Shown piece after piece: positions 35,582 through 46,559 of a stretch of 64,000 nucleotides of DNA. Source of the stretch: Streptomyces ferrugineus (GTDB taxonomy: Bacteria > Actinomycetota > Actinomycetes > Streptomycetales > Streptomycetaceae); contig NZ_CP063373.1 of assembly GCF_015160855.1 (NCBI RefSeq), positions 186,001 through 250,000 on the forward strand, given 5' to 3'. The position numbers and the translations under genes are program-made. The notes under the pieces were generated by a model that worked only from the letters and a program-made list of their open reading frames with translations, was not told the origin of the DNA and searched no databases. Each line of letters begins with the position of its first letter. Positions within the stretch are counted from its first letter, which is position 1.

Positions 35582-36289
35582 CTAACGGCGCAATGCCTCC
35601 GGTTTCCCGGCCTCCACAGGCTGGGTGGAGTCCAGATGGGCCCACACGATCAGCCGATGACTGTGCCCCCACTCCGGATCGCACGTGGTCAGCGTCAGAT
35701 AGCGGCCTTCACGCTTGTACCCCGACTTACGAGGCACAGGGTCAATCACCTCAATGTCCGTGGGCAGTGTTTTGTAGGGCCCTTTGTCGATCCGATACGT
35801 GAACCAGGTCGTCCCATCGGTCAGCACCACCGCGTCACCGGGGCGCAGCCTGGGGAAATCCTTGAAGGGATCACCGTACGTACGCCGATGGCCGGCGACC
35901 GAGAAGTTGCCCTTCTGACCGAGCTGGGCGGTGTCCGCGTAGTGGCCGAGGCCCTTCTTCAGGGTCTTGGTGGCGGTGCCTTCGAGCACCGGCTTGTTCC
36001 ACGTGAAACCAAGACGCGGGATGTACATGATCGCGAAGGGCTTGTCGGTCTCGTACGGCCCCGGCTTCGGCGGACTCGCGACCGCACCCGCGCTCGCCTC
36101 CCCGCCGGACGCCCCGTCCGTCGGACGCATCGCCCCGTGCGCCCACTGCTCCTGTAACTGATCGATCTGGTCGTCCATGACGCTGTCGGCCTTCACACCG
36201 GTCCAGAACAGCACATAGACGACGAAAAGGACGATCACGGTGCCAACGGTGATGCACAGCTCGCTGACGGACCTGACGACGACACGCAC
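35582..36289 (-). CDS. Class E sortase-like protein (third of three)
   Basis: 235 aa with an N-terminal membrane helix (LCITVGTVIVLFVVYVLFW) and a sortase barrel: SVAGHRRTYG (His), TLTTCDP (Cys203) and GHSHRLIVW (Arg). The residue after Cys-x differs from the other two (CDP rather than CTP), and the pre-Arg segment is HSHR instead of SKYR, so substrate choice may differ. GTG 36289 has GGAG 7 nt upstream. It follows the DUF881 gene by 18 bp. A parS-like site lies inside its coding sequence. Confidence 0.88.
   Translation of the reverse strand: MRVVVRSVSELCITVGTVIVLFVVYVLFWTGVKADSVMDDQIDQLQEQWAHGAMRPTDGASGGEASAGAVASPPKPGPYETDKPFAIMYIPRLGFTWNKPVLEGTATKTLKKGLGHYADTAQLGQKGNFSVAGHRRTYGDPFKDFPRLRPGDAVVLTDGTTWFTYRIDKGPYKTLPTDIEVIDPVPRKSGYKREGRYLTLTTCDPEWGHSHRLIVWAHLDSTQPVEAGKPEALRR
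35996..36009. promoter_or_regulatory. parS-like site inside the third sortase gene
   Basis: GTTCCACGTGAAAC differs from the Streptomyces parS palindrome GTTTCACGTGAAAC at one base. It is the exact reverse complement of the site at 40433-40446, so the same variant occurs twice within 4.5 kb. Confidence 0.65.
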
Positions 36290-36307
36290 CGGCCGCTCCA
36301 GAGAGGG

Positions 36308-37084
36308 CTACTCCACGGGCTTGGCGTACTGCAGATCCACTGTGCCCGAGTAACCCGGCAGAGTCACCGTCCCGTCCTCGGTGACTTTCCAGCCGAGGCC
36401 GTAGACATTGACGTAGACCATGTAGTTCTGGATCGCCTGCGAGGCCGCGAGCGCCTGCTGCATCTTCTCCGGATCACCGATCGCAGTGATCTTGTACGGC
36501 GGTGAGTAGACCCGGCCCTGGAGGATCAGGGTGTTGCCCACACAGCGCACGGCGCTGGTGGAGATCAGCCGCTGGTCCATGACCTTGATGCCCTTGGCGC
36601 CGCTCTGCCACAGCGCGTTCACCACGGCCTGGAGGTCCTGCTGGTGGATGACCAGGTAGTCCGGCTGCGGCTCGGGATAGCCGGGGAGCTTGGCGGTGGC
36701 GTCCGGCGGGGCGTCGTTGAGCGTGACCGTGATCGCCTCACCGGTCAGCTTCTGGGTCCCCGCCCGCTGCTCCAGCGCCGCCAGCTTGTCGTCCTCCGCC
36801 TTGGTGCTGCCGTCGTCCCGCTCCGCGAGCGCCTCCATGTCGTCGCGCAGGGCCGCATTGGAATCATTGAGCTCACCGTTCTCACGGCTGCGCTCATGGA
36901 TCAGGTCCGAGAGCTTCAGCAGCGAGGTGTCCGAGCGGATATTGGTGCCCTTGGCCGTGTTGAAGCTGGTGAAGAAAATGAGGCCCGCGAGAGCGAAGAC
37001 GGCCGCGGTCAGCACCCGCACCGGACGGAAACGCCTGCGGACAGGACTGGATCCCGTCCCGGGAGAGTCGGCAGAATTGCTCAA
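36308..37084 (-). CDS. DUF881 family membrane-associated protein
   Basis: 258 aa with an N-terminal membrane helix ([19 protein letters not shown]), a coiled-coil ([20 protein letters not shown]) and a C-terminal globular DUF881 domain ([38 protein letters not shown]). The start is a TTG at 37084 with AAGGAGATAAGG upstream. In mycobacteria the orthologue Rv0012 neighbours crgA. DUF881 proteins are found with division and sortase genes, but their role is unknown. Confidence 0.85.
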   Translation of the reverse strand: MSNSADSPGTGSSPVRRRFRPVRVLTAAVFALAGLIFFTSFNTAKGTNIRSDTSLLKLSDLIHERSRENGELNDSNAALRDDMEALAERDDGSTKAEDDKLAALEQRAGTQKLTGEAITVTLNDAPPDATAKLPGYPEPQPDYLVIHQQDLQAVVNALWQSGAKGIKVMDQRLISTSAVRCVGNTLILQGRVYSPPYKITAIGDPEKMQQALAASQAIQNYMVYVNVYGLGWKVTEDGTVTLPGYSGTVDLQYAKPVE

Positions 37085-37226
37085 CGTACCCTTATCTCCT
37101 TCGGCGCCGCGGAAGCACTACGCTAACGGACGCCCGGGGGAGCCATCAGAGTCCCCTTGTACGCTGCCCCGGAGCCAGCCACAGTTCCCTGCGCGGCCAC
37201 GCAGCGCATCGACAGGAGAGACCCTC

Positions 37227-37481
37227 GTGCCGAAGTCACGTATCCGCAAGAAGGCCGACTACACGCCGCCGCCGTCGAAGCAGGCGGCCACCATCAAGCT
37301 GACCAGCCGCGCCTGGGTCGCGCCCGTGATGCTGGCCATGTTCATCCTCGGCCTGGCCTGGATCGTCGTCTTCTATGTGACCGACGGTTCGCTGCCCATC
37401 GACGCGCTGGGCAACTGGAACATCGTGGTGGGCTTCGGCTTCATCGCGGCCGGATTCGGCGTCTCCACCCAGTGGAAGTAG
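37227..37481 (+). CDS. crgA: Cell division inhibitor CrgA
   Basis: 84-aa protein with a basic N-terminus ([15 protein letters not shown]) and two transmembrane helices ([20 protein letters not shown] and [16 protein letters not shown]). CrgA affects FtsZ ring timing during sporulation septation in Streptomyces and recruits division proteins in mycobacteria. AGGAGAG lies 8 nt before GTG 37227. It is divergent from DUF881. The following intergenic gap carries several DnaA boxes. Confidence 0.95.
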   Translation: MPKSRIRKKADYTPPPSKQAATIKLTSRAWVAPVMLAMFILGLAWIVVFYVTDGSLPIDALGNWNIVVGFGFIAAGFGVSTQWK

Positions 37482-37540
37482 CGGTCGAAGCGCCGGCCAC
37501 TCCACGGTGAACACAGCTCTGCCCAGGGCTATCCGCTGAG

Positions 37541-37786
37541 TTATCCACAGCCTTGCAGCAATTTCCACAAGCTGACTGGGGAAAAGACGACGATCTGTGG
37601 ATAACCCATCGAGCGTTGACGCCGGTATGACTGCCACACCGGCGATCGGACGCCCACTCGAATGCCTGTACGCCCCCTGCCTGACCTGCGGAAACACCGG
37701 TCAGTCACAGGGGGCGCACCCCTTCCCGCACAGTGCGCACAAGATCCGCCACACGCTGTGGACAACAGCGTCGCTCACGTGGATAA
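37541..37786. promoter_or_regulatory. DnaA-box cluster between crgA and the rhomboid gene
   Basis: The 314-bp gap 37482-37795 has no gene. It holds TTATCCACA at 37541-37549, its reverse complement TGTGGATAA at 37596-37604, TGTGGACAA at 37757-37765 and CGTGGATAA at 37778-37786, plus a weaker TTTCCACA near 37563. Three of the four are exact DnaA-box consensus. The cluster is about 19 kb from oriC and could titrate DnaA or couple crgA to initiation. Confidence 0.6.
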
Positions 37787-37795
37787 CCGCTCGGC

Positions 37796-38680
37796 TCAGG
37801 TGAGCTGGAGCGTCCTCAGCACGGTCGTCAGGACGACCACGGCCAGGACCAGCGCACATGTGCCGTACTGGACCAGCGCTCGGCGCTCGCGCGGGGCGTG
37901 GACCATGGCGTAGCCGATGACGACGCCGGCGACCAGGCCGCCGATATGGGCCTGCCAGGCGATGTTGCTCCAGCCGAAGGTGAGGATGAGGTTGATCACC
38001 AGCAGGGCGATGATCGGCCGCATGTCGTACTGGAGCCGGCGCATCAGGACGGCGGTGGCCCCGAACAGGCCGAAGATGGCACCGGAGGCGCCGAGGGAGG
38101 CCGTGGTGGGGGCGGCCACCAGATAGGTGAGGGCGCTGCCCGCGAGGCCCGAGCAGAAGTAGAGCGCGAGGTAGCGGGCCCGGCCGAGGGCGGCTTCCAG
38201 GGGGCCGCCGAGCCACCAGAGGCTGAGCATGTTGAAGGCGATGTGCCAGATGGCCTCGTGCGTGAACATCGAGGTCACCATCCGCCACCATTCGCCGTCG
38301 GCGACGCCCTGGGTGGGCTGGAAGGGGGCGGGCGGCCAGGCGCCGATGAGGACGAGGTCGTTCACCAGCGAGGTGCTGGTCTGGACGGCGATGAAGACCG
38401 CGACATTGATCCCGATGAGGATCTTGGTGAGCAGGCGCGGGTCGGCGGTGATGGTGCCCCCGGCGATGGTGCGGGGCTGCGCGGCGCTGGGGGCGTGTCC
38501 GGTGCCGGAGCCGCCGCGGACGCAGTCGGGGCACTGGAAGCCGACGGAGGCGCTGACCATGCATTCGGGGCAGATGGGCCGCTCGCAGCGGGTGCAGCGG
38601 ATGCCGGTCTCGCGGTCCGGGTGGCGGTAGCAGACGGGCAGGCTCTGCGCGTCCTGCTGGCTGCCTGCCGGCTGGTCCAT
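37796..38680 (-). CDS. Rhomboid-family intramembrane serine protease with zinc-binding N-terminus
   Basis: 294 aa. Residues 15-55 hold a cysteine-rich B-box-like module (CYRHPDRETGIRC, CERPICPEC, FQCPDC) that likely binds zinc. The rhomboid core has six helices, WWRMVTSMFTHEAIWHIAFN in the second, GASGAIFG with nucleophile Ser199, and the catalytic His245 in AHIGGLVAG. ATG 38680 has AGGGGA upstream. It cleaves membrane-protein helices; substrates in Streptomyces are unknown. Confidence 0.92.
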   Translation of the reverse strand: MDQPAGSQQDAQSLPVCYRHPDRETGIRCTRCERPICPECMVSASVGFQCPDCVRGGSGTGHAPSAAQPRTIAGGTITADPRLLTKILIGINVAVFIAVQTSTSLVNDLVLIGAWPPAPFQPTQGVADGEWWRMVTSMFTHEAIWHIAFNMLSLWWLGGPLEAALGRARYLALYFCSGLAGSALTYLVAAPTTASLGASGAIFGLFGATAVLMRRLQYDMRPIIALLVINLILTFGWSNIAWQAHIGGLVAGVVIGYAMVHAPRERRALVQYGTCALVLAVVVLTTVLRTLQLT

Positions 38681-38721
38681 GAGGTCCCCTAGGTCGTCGT
38701 ACGCGACGCACGTCCGCATGC

Positions 38722-38757
38722 ATCGCCCCGCTCATCCTTACGGACGAGCGGGGCGAT
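38722..38757 (-). terminator. Terminator after the cyclophilin gene
   Basis: ATCGCCCCGCTC (38722-38733) pairs perfectly with GAGCGGGGCGAT (38746-38757) around a 12-base loop, directly after the cyclophilin stop on the minus strand. Confidence 0.85.
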
Positions 38758-38782
38758 TGGTTCCCTGTGGGAGGTGTCGGAC

Positions 38783-39316
<534 letters not shown>

Positions 39317-39521
39317 GATCTGCCTTCCGTTGTCTTCCTGTGACCCCCCGATCCTCGCATGGACTAGGGGATCCGTCGCCCGGCACTCGTTCACAGGTAC
39401 ACAACCGGGCGCTTCGCTCGCATAAAAGTGGTCGAGTGGGTACGTGGCGGGAGCGCGGGGCGGCGAACCGTGGCATTGTCGACGACAAGCCCCGTTGCAC
39501 CTCATTGGTCCGTTATTGGGT

Positions 39522-39550
39522 TTGATCAAGTTCATCGGCACCCATATGCC
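39522..39550 (+). promoter_or_regulatory. Candidate promoter for the DUF5324 gene
   Basis: TTGATC-N17-TATGCC lies 92 bp before GTG 39642, in a 325-bp gap between the cyclophilin and DUF5324 genes. Spacing is right but the -10 is poor. I see no other feature in the gap. Confidence 0.35.
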
Positions 39551-39641
39551 CGCCCTCACATGCCGCGGAGTGTTCCGGCAGGCATGATCCGTAAAAGGGT
39601 GGAAAGTCGAATTACCGTACGCCACCGAGGAGGAGGATCCC

Positions 39642-40355
39642 GTGACCCGCATTGACAGCGTGCGCGCCGCGACCGGCTCGGCGAAGGACAGCGTGCTGCA
39701 CGCCGCGGAAGTGGTGGCGCCCTACGCCGACACCGCCAAGGACAGGGCCGCGCAGTATGCGCACGAGGCACGCGTACGGCTCGCGCCGAAGGTGTCGCAC
39801 GCCACCGAGCAGGCCCGCGCCCAGGCACGTCTTCAGTACGGCGTACATGTGGCGCCGCGACTGGAACAGGCCCGTTCACATGTACCGCCGAAGGTCGATC
39901 TGGCCGCCCAGGAGGCCGCGGACCGTACACGCAAAGCGGCCCGGCAGGCCGCCGACTACTCCCGGCCGAGGATCGAGCATGCAGTGGCCGCGGCCGGGCC
40001 CATGAAGGATGAGGCCACCGCACGTGGTGTCGCGGCGCTGGCGGCGCTGCGTGGACACGTCTCGCCGAAGGAGATCGAGAAGCTGGTCCGCAAGCATGAG
40101 CGGCGCGCCAGGGCCGGTCGCGCCGTGAAGGTGCTGGCGGTGCTCGGCGCGCTGGCGGGCGGTGCTTTCGCCGCGTGGAAGTGGTGGGACAAGCAGGCCA
40201 ACCCGGACTGGCTGGTCGAGCCGCCGGCCGCGACAGAAGTACCCGAGTCGGGCCGTCTGACTTCGGTGGACGGCAGCGGCCGGTCGGACCTGGATCCGGA
40301 GGTCCAGGCGAAGGAGGCCGAGGAGGAGGCCGCGCGGCGCGACGAGGGTCAGTGA
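39642..40355 (+). CDS. DUF5324 family Ala-rich membrane-anchored protein
   Basis: 237 aa. Residues 1-145 are a long Ala/Arg-rich amphipathic helix with repeating apolipoprotein-like segments (AADYSRPRIEHAVAAAGPMK). A single membrane helix follows (VLAVLGALAGGAFAAWKWW, ~162-180), then an acidic tail (QAKEAEEEAARRDEGQ). GTG 39642 has a GAGGAGGAGG ribosome site. It is conserved near oriC in Streptomyces; function unknown. Confidence 0.8.
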   Translation: MTRIDSVRAATGSAKDSVLHAAEVVAPYADTAKDRAAQYAHEARVRLAPKVSHATEQARAQARLQYGVHVAPRLEQARSHVPPKVDLAAQEAADRTRKAARQAADYSRPRIEHAVAAAGPMKDEATARGVAALAALRGHVSPKEIEKLVRKHERRARAGRAVKVLAVLGALAGGAFAAWKWWDKQANPDWLVEPPAATEVPESGRLTSVDGSGRSDLDPEVQAKEAEEEAARRDEGQ

Positions 40356-40432
40356 TGTGAGACCTGCGCCGACCGGAGCATCGAACTACGCCGTGGGGCG
40401 GGAGACTTGAGGGTCCCCCGACCCACGGCGAT

Positions 40433-40446
40433 GTTTCACGTGGAAC
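40433..40446. promoter_or_regulatory. parS site (one-base variant)
   Basis: GTTTCACGTGGAAC, one mismatch from the ParB-binding palindrome GTTTCACGTGAAAC, lies in the gap between the DUF5324 gene and tRNA-Ala. Part of the parS set around oriC. Confidence 0.75.
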
Positions 40447-40496
40447 ATCCCCGCGGGCGAGTGCGCGACCGCAGGAAAGCACCCCTGCCGACCAGA

Positions 40497-40532
40497 AAGC
40501 CCTCTGACCTGTTTCCGTAGGTCAGAGGGCTT
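40497..40532 (-). terminator. Terminator of tRNA-Ala
   Basis: AAGCCCTCTGACC (40497-40509) pairs with GGTCAGAGGGCTT (40520-40532): 13 bp, 10-base loop. On the minus strand it ends in CTTTCT. Confidence 0.9.
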
Positions 40533-40538
40533 GGTGAG

Positions 40539-40611
40539 TGGAGCCTAGGGGAGTCGAACCCCTGACATCTGCCATGCAAAGACAGCGCTCTACCAACTGA
40601 GCTAAGGCCCC
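40539..40611 (-). tRNA. tRNA-Ala (anticodon TGC)
   Basis: The minus strand begins GGGGCCTTAGCTCAGTTGG; the anticodon loop is TTTGCAT, the T arm AGGGGTTCGACTCCCCT, and the acceptor pairs GGGGCCT with AGGCTCC. Discriminator A; CCA is not encoded, unlike the Leu and Ile tRNAs here. A TTGCGG-N19-TACTCT promoter candidate lies at 40663-40693. Confidence 0.95.
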
Positions 40612-40791
40612 TCAAAAGGAACGGCCGACCGGAAGAAACCCCACACCGGCGGCGCCCAGACCAGAGTACCCGGTCGCCCCCCGGATCCCGCAAAAGGATT
40701 GGGGGTCCCGGTAAACGACCACTCTCCGTAAGATGCTCGGCGTGGTTCGCTACAGCGAACCACGGTTCTGGGGAAGCGATGGGGAGACGCA

Positions 40792-41340
40792 ATGGACGCC
40801 GCACAGCAGGAAGCCACCGCAAGAGCGCGGGATCTGCAGCGGAACTGGTACGGGGAGCCGCTGGGGACGCTCTTCCGTAAGCTCATCGACGATCTTGGTC
40901 TCAACCAGGCTCGTCTCGCGGGGGTTCTGGGACTGTCCGCACCGATGCTGTCGCAGCTGATGAGCGGACAGCGGGCGAAGATCGGCAATCCCGCCGTGGT
41001 CCAGCGGGTGCAGCTGCTGCAGGACTTGGCGGGGCAGGTCGCGGACGGCAGCGTGAGCGCGGCCGAGGCCACCGAGCGCATGGAGGAGATCAAGAAGTCG
41101 CAGGGGGGCTCGGTGCTCAGCAACACCACACAGACGACGAACAGTTCGGGTGCGCCCACGGTCAAGCGGGTGGTCCGCGAGATCCAGTCGCTGCTGCGCT
41201 CGGTGGCGGCCGCGGGCGACATCATCGAGGCCGCGGACACCCTCGCCCCCACCCACCCGGAACTGGCAGAGTTCCTCCGGGTGTACGGCGCCGGCCGCAC
41301 CTCCGACGCGGTCGCGCACTACCAGTCCCACCAGAACTGA
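40792..41340 (+). CDS. Helix-turn-helix DNA-binding protein
   Basis: 182 aa. The N-terminal half carries a XRE-like helix-turn-helix (LGLNQARLAGVLGLSAPMLS, residues ~35-54) followed by GQRAKIGNPAVVQRVQLLQDL. The C-terminal half is helical (VKRVVREIQSLLRSVAAAGD) and ends with a putative dimerisation region. GGGGAG precedes ATG 40792. A gene of this type is conserved upstream of the kinase gene near Streptomyces oriC. Targets unknown. Confidence 0.82.
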   Translation: MDAAQQEATARARDLQRNWYGEPLGTLFRKLIDDLGLNQARLAGVLGLSAPMLSQLMSGQRAKIGNPAVVQRVQLLQDLAGQVADGSVSAAEATERMEEIKKSQGGSVLSNTTQTTNSSGAPTVKRVVREIQSLLRSVAAAGDIIEAADTLAPTHPELAEFLRVYGAGRTSDAVAHYQSHQN

Positions 41341-41516
41341 CCCCGAGGCCCGGTGCCGCGGGGGTTCGGCAGCCGGGTCGACGGTCCACGTCCTGGGCGG
41401 GCACGAGGGGGTCGTGCCGGGGGAGTCCGCGAAGGACGGTCAGCGAGGGGGAGTCGTATCGCTCGTCGTGGGGGAAGCAAGGGGGGTAGCCGAAGGGGGA
41501 GGAGCGACGCACAACC

Positions 41517-43148
<1,632 letters not shown>

Positions 43149-43210
43149 GGCCGCTGAGCCCGCTGAGCCACCGAAGGCGGCCCTGCGCCCACCCGCGTCC
43201 GCGCCCCGCC

Positions 43211-44551
43211 CTACCCGGTCCCGACCCTCCGCCGAGCCACGACCATCCACACCCCCAGGACCACCAGCACCAGGGTCCCCGCCCCGATCCCACTCACCGC
43301 GAGCACGGTCATCGCGGCGTCCCCACCGTCCCCGCCGCCGATTGCGCCCCCCGCGGTCGCCTCCCGATCCCCCGCCGTGGTGTCAAAGACGCCCGCAGGC
43401 TCGGACTCCCCCGCATACCCGGGCCCGGCCTGCGCGGAGCCCGCCACCCGCACGCGCAGCGTCAGCGTGAACGGCCCGTCCCCGTACTTCTCGGCCACCT
43501 CTGGCGACAGGTGCACCACGAGGTAGTAGGAACCGGCGAACCGCATGGCGCTGAGCCGGTCGAGCGCGGCGTAGCGGTTCTCGTAGGCGACCGGTGGCAG
43601 GGGGGCGAGCTCGGTGGCCTTCAGGCTGCCGTTGTAGGTGGTGCTCGCGTCGTCGACGAAGCCCCGTACGGGGTTGTAGAGGGCGAGGTTCAGGGCGGGG
43701 ACCGCGTAGCCGTTGCCGGCGTTCGAGTCGCCGAGTTCGGCGGTGGCGGACAACTGGCGGCCCCAGTCGAGCGGCACCTCGTAGAAGAGCGTCCGCCCGG
43801 GCTCGAGGTCGGTGCTCCACACGCCCTCGCCGAGGGGTGCCGCCGAGGTGAAGCCGGAGCCGCCTCGGCGGGGCTCGGCCTCGCCGGTGACGGGCGCGGG
43901 TGAGGCGGAGTCCCAGGCCTCGGGGGCGCTGGTCGCGCCGGTCTGCTTCCGGGGCGGCTCGGAGGCGGCGAAGAGCTCCAGTCCCCAGGAGTCCAGCGAT
44001 GAGCCCGTCGTGGCGAGGCGCTCGACGATCACGTCGTAGGCACCCGCGCTGTCACAGCCGGTCCGGTTGGCCGAGATCTCGCGCGCGCCCCATGCCCCGA
44101 GCGGGCGCGGGCTGTGGACGCCGCGAAAGGTCGAGGTGTCCTGGGAACAGGTGCGCTCGTCCGCGTCGCGCACGGACACCCGGATGCCGTCGCCCGCCTT
44201 GATGGTGCTGCCGGGTGGGGGGACGGCGATCACGGAGACGTATGCGTCCGAGGTGTCGTCGAGGTCGAGGCGGTAGTGGATCTCTCCCTCGCCGGGCAGG
44301 GAGCTCTTGTATGTCGTGCCGGGTGCGAGGGGTGCGGCGTCCGCGGTGCTCGTAGCGCCCGTGACGGGCTCGGCGTCCGGTGCGAAGGCGTAGGGCTCGG
44401 GGGTGCCGGCGGCGAGCGCGGGCCCGTCCGCCAGGAAGGCCGTCGTACACAGCAGCAGCACCGCTACGACGGCCGCACGCGCGCGTGCGGGGGATTGGCC
44501 GCGCCACCTCGTCGCGGAGCGCCACCGCGCCGTACGCCGCCGCCTCATCAC
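43211..44551 (-). CDS. Secreted, C-terminally membrane-anchored protein of unknown function
   Basis: 446 aa. An Arg-rich signal peptide (AAVVAVLLLCTTAFLADGPA) is followed by an extracellular region with two beta-rich modules of similar layout (TYKSSLPGEGEIHYRLDL and VWSTDLEPGRTLFYEVPLDW), suggesting an internal duplication. A membrane helix (GIGAGTLVLVVLGVWMVVA) and basic residues close the protein. GTG 44551 and ATG 44548 are both possible with GGAGGAG nearby. It is convergent with the kinase gene, 62 bp apart. No family recognised with certainty. Confidence 0.75.
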   Translation of the reverse strand: MMRRRRTARWRSATRWRGQSPARARAAVVAVLLLCTTAFLADGPALAAGTPEPYAFAPDAEPVTGATSTADAAPLAPGTTYKSSLPGEGEIHYRLDLDDTSDAYVSVIAVPPPGSTIKAGDGIRVSVRDADERTCSQDTSTFRGVHSPRPLGAWGAREISANRTGCDSAGAYDVIVERLATTGSSLDSWGLELFAASEPPRKQTGATSAPEAWDSASPAPVTGEAEPRRGGSGFTSAAPLGEGVWSTDLEPGRTLFYEVPLDWGRQLSATAELGDSNAGNGYAVPALNLALYNPVRGFVDDASTTYNGSLKATELAPLPPVAYENRYAALDRLSAMRFAGSYYLVVHLSPEVAEKYGDGPFTLTLRVRVAGSAQAGPGYAGESEPAGVFDTTAGDREATAGGAIGGGDGGDAAMTVLAVSGIGAGTLVLVVLGVWMVVARRRVGTG

Positions 44552-44733
44552 GCGCCACTCCTCCGCCGTCGGACCATGGGCCGTCGCCCATCCTGCCCAG
44601 CCCGGCCGCGCGTCACCCCCGCAATCCGTACGGCCGTCCGAAACGCCCGGCTCCGAGGACTGTGGTTCTAAGACCTGCGGTCCGCTTCCGCAACTCGAAG
44701 CTGCGGCGCTCCTCCGTCGGAGAGGTACACAAA

Positions 44734-44759
44734 ACCCCGGCCGCTCGGGCGACCGGGGT
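44734..44759 (-). terminator. Terminator after the DLW-39 gene
   Basis: ACCCCGG (44734-44740) pairs with CCGGGGT (44753-44759), extended by C-G pairs inside. On the minus strand it is followed by TTTTGTG. Confidence 0.8.
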
Positions 44760-44783
44760 CCGTGTGCAATCCGATGTCGTGGC

Positions 44784-44912
44784 TCACGAACCCGTGGGCA
44801 CGGAGTCAGTCGCCTCCGTCCACAGATCCTGCTCGGCGCGATCCGCCTGGATCTGGCGGTACACGAGGAGCCCGCCGATGGCGGCCAGTGCGACCAGGAG
44901 AAGCTTCTTCAC
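44784..44912 (-). CDS. DLW-39 family small membrane protein
   Basis: 42-aa protein: KKLLLVALAAIGGLLVYRQI membrane helix, then QADRAEQDLWTEATD with the Asp-Leu-Trp motif that names the family. GTG 44912 has GAGG 8 nt upstream; the longer in-frame ATG at 45065 is not needed. Found near gyrA in many actinobacteria. Function unknown. Confidence 0.88.
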   Translation of the reverse strand: MKKLLLVALAAIGGLLVYRQIQADRAEQDLWTEATDSVPTGS

Positions 44913-45250
44913 CGCGCGACCTCGTCTTTCCTTGACGTAGGGGACCTCTGGCGCCCGACTATACACACCGGCCGATACCAATCGGTGACCTACGTCGGCG
45001 CTCAACTGCCGTCCGGCACACCCCAGTAGAAGCGGACGCCACCGCTCCCGTCGGAGGGTGATCACACCCCGACGGACGGTGACCTTTCACCCCCTTTCTC
45101 CGGCTTTCCTCACTCGTCGAGCCTCCTGCACCCATTCGAGTGGTGTTCATCTGAAGATCGACGCGCCACGGGCGTCGGTCCATGACTTCTCGGCCCCCAT
45201 ACACATCATGAGGAAAGTACGCAAATCGCCCAACCTGAAAGTGAGGGGCC

Positions 45251-45628
45251 ATGACCCGGAACAAGGTCATGAACCTGTGGACCGCCATCGTCACCGCCTT
45301 CCTCGCGCTGTGCACGGCGCTCGGATTCGTCAGCAACACCGCCGCCGCGGCCGTACCGCACACCGAGACGAGCCGCAGGAGCAATGGCGACGACAACAAC
45401 CGCAGCGCCGAGCTGACGGTGCCGGCGATGCCCCACTGGGCCTGGTCCTACGCCAGAGCCCTGCCCCCCACGATGAAGCAGCGCATCCGCGCCGAGGCGC
45501 ACGGCAAGACCCCCGGCTGCCGCCACCGACCGCTCACCGAGACGGAAGCGGCCACCTCCGCCTCGACCACCCGCGAATGCGCCGACGCCGACGCCCCGGA
45601 CCGGCCGCTCGTCCCGCACCAACGCTGA
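45251..45628 (+). CDS. Small exported protein of unknown function
   Basis: 125 aa. A signal-peptide or anchor (LWTAIVTAFLALCTALGFVS) is followed by a mature, polar region with PAMPHWAWSYARALPPTMKQ and two cysteines (GCRHR, TRECADADA). AGTGAGGGG precedes ATG 45251. Conserved-looking but no named family I can defend. Confidence 0.65.
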   Translation: MTRNKVMNLWTAIVTAFLALCTALGFVSNTAAAAVPHTETSRRSNGDDNNRSAELTVPAMPHWAWSYARALPPTMKQRIRAEAHGKTPGCRHRPLTETEAATSASTTRECADADAPDRPLVPHQR

Positions 45629-45738
45629 ACCCGGGCTCGCCCCAGTCGTAATCCTCTGCTTCACCCCGCCGTCACAGCGAGCTTGCGTACACGGCACCGC
45701 TCATGACGACAGTCCCTCCAGCAGTACCGCGGCGCGCC

Positions 45739-46482
45739 TCATCCCGGCTCGACGATGTGCCGGAGATAGGCCCAAGGGTCGTTGAGGTACCGCCGCCAAT
45801 GGTCGACGAGTTCCAGATCCCGCCAGTCGGCGGGACGCATTCCGTGGTCACCCACCTCGATGATCTCGGCGCCCGGCAGCGCCGTCAGCACGGGTGAGTG
45901 CGTCGCGCAGACGATCTGTGCGCCACAGCGCCCCAGTTCGTGCAGCAGACCCACGAGTTGAAGACAAGAAGCGAAGGACAGCGCGGCCTCGGGCTCGTCC
46001 AGGACGTACAGCCCAGGCTCCTGAAACCGCTCGCGGAAGGCCATCAGAAAGCCCTCGCCGTGGCTCATCTCCTCCGCGGCCCCGGACAGCCTTCCCGTCT
46101 TCTGCTCCCGGCCCAGCGCGTCCAGCGCCGTCTCCGCCCGCAGGAAGAAGCCCCTGCGGCGCGTCCGAGGCCCGCGCAGCATGCGGCTGCCGGCCGCGGT
46201 CGTCTCGAACCGTATGCGACCGCCCAGGGCCGACGGCTCACGCCAACTGGCGTACTTGTAGCCCGCGGATCCGCCCCAGGAGTCCAGGCCGAAGCCCTCC
46301 GCCAGCGCCTCGACGAGGGTCGACTTGCCCGAGCCGTTCTCCCCCACCAGGAACGTGACGGGCGCGGTGAATCTCAGGCCGTCGTCCACCAGCTGCCGCA
46401 CGCACGGCACCGACCAGGGCCACTGGCCGCCCTCCGCCTGCTCGCCCTCGGCGACATGCGCGTATGCCCGTTCGACGATCAT
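45739..46482 (-). CDS. AAA/ABC-type ATPase, probable
   Basis: 247-aa P-loop ATPase. Walker A GENGSGKST is at 47-55 and Walker B LYVLDEPEAALS near 180, with a SHGEGFLMAF signature-like helix and a C-terminal CATHSPVLTALPGAEII D/H-loop region. These features fit the small AAA_21 group seen in bacterial housekeeping and defence contexts. No partner gene lies beside it. ATG 46482 starts IVERAYAHV. Its function is not established. Confidence 0.8.
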   Translation of the reverse strand: MIVERAYAHVAEGEQAEGGQWPWSVPCVRQLVDDGLRFTAPVTFLVGENGSGKSTLVEALAEGFGLDSWGGSAGYKYASWREPSALGGRIRFETTAAGSRMLRGPRTRRRGFFLRAETALDALGREQKTGRLSGAAEEMSHGEGFLMAFRERFQEPGLYVLDEPEAALSFASCLQLVGLLHELGRCGAQIVCATHSPVLTALPGAEIIEVGDHGMRPADWRDLELVDHWRRYLNDPWAYLRHIVEPG

Positions 46483-46521
46483 GCCGCCAGGCTCTCACCC
46501 GGCACTGACAATCGGGCATGC

Positions 46522-46556
46522 AAAAACCCCCGGCCCGTATGGACTGGGGGTCTTTT
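46522..46556 (-). terminator. Terminator of tRNA-Ile
   Basis: AAAAACCCCCGGCC and GGACTGGGGGTCTTTT flank a short loop; on the minus strand the hairpin ends in GGGGGTTTTT, just after the tRNA. Confidence 0.8.
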
Positions 46557-46559
46557 GAC

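Noticed and set aside
41341..41516. Riboswitch or leader RNA before the second kinase
   Set aside because: No conserved RNA motif or terminator-like alternative pairing was visible in this 176-bp stretch.
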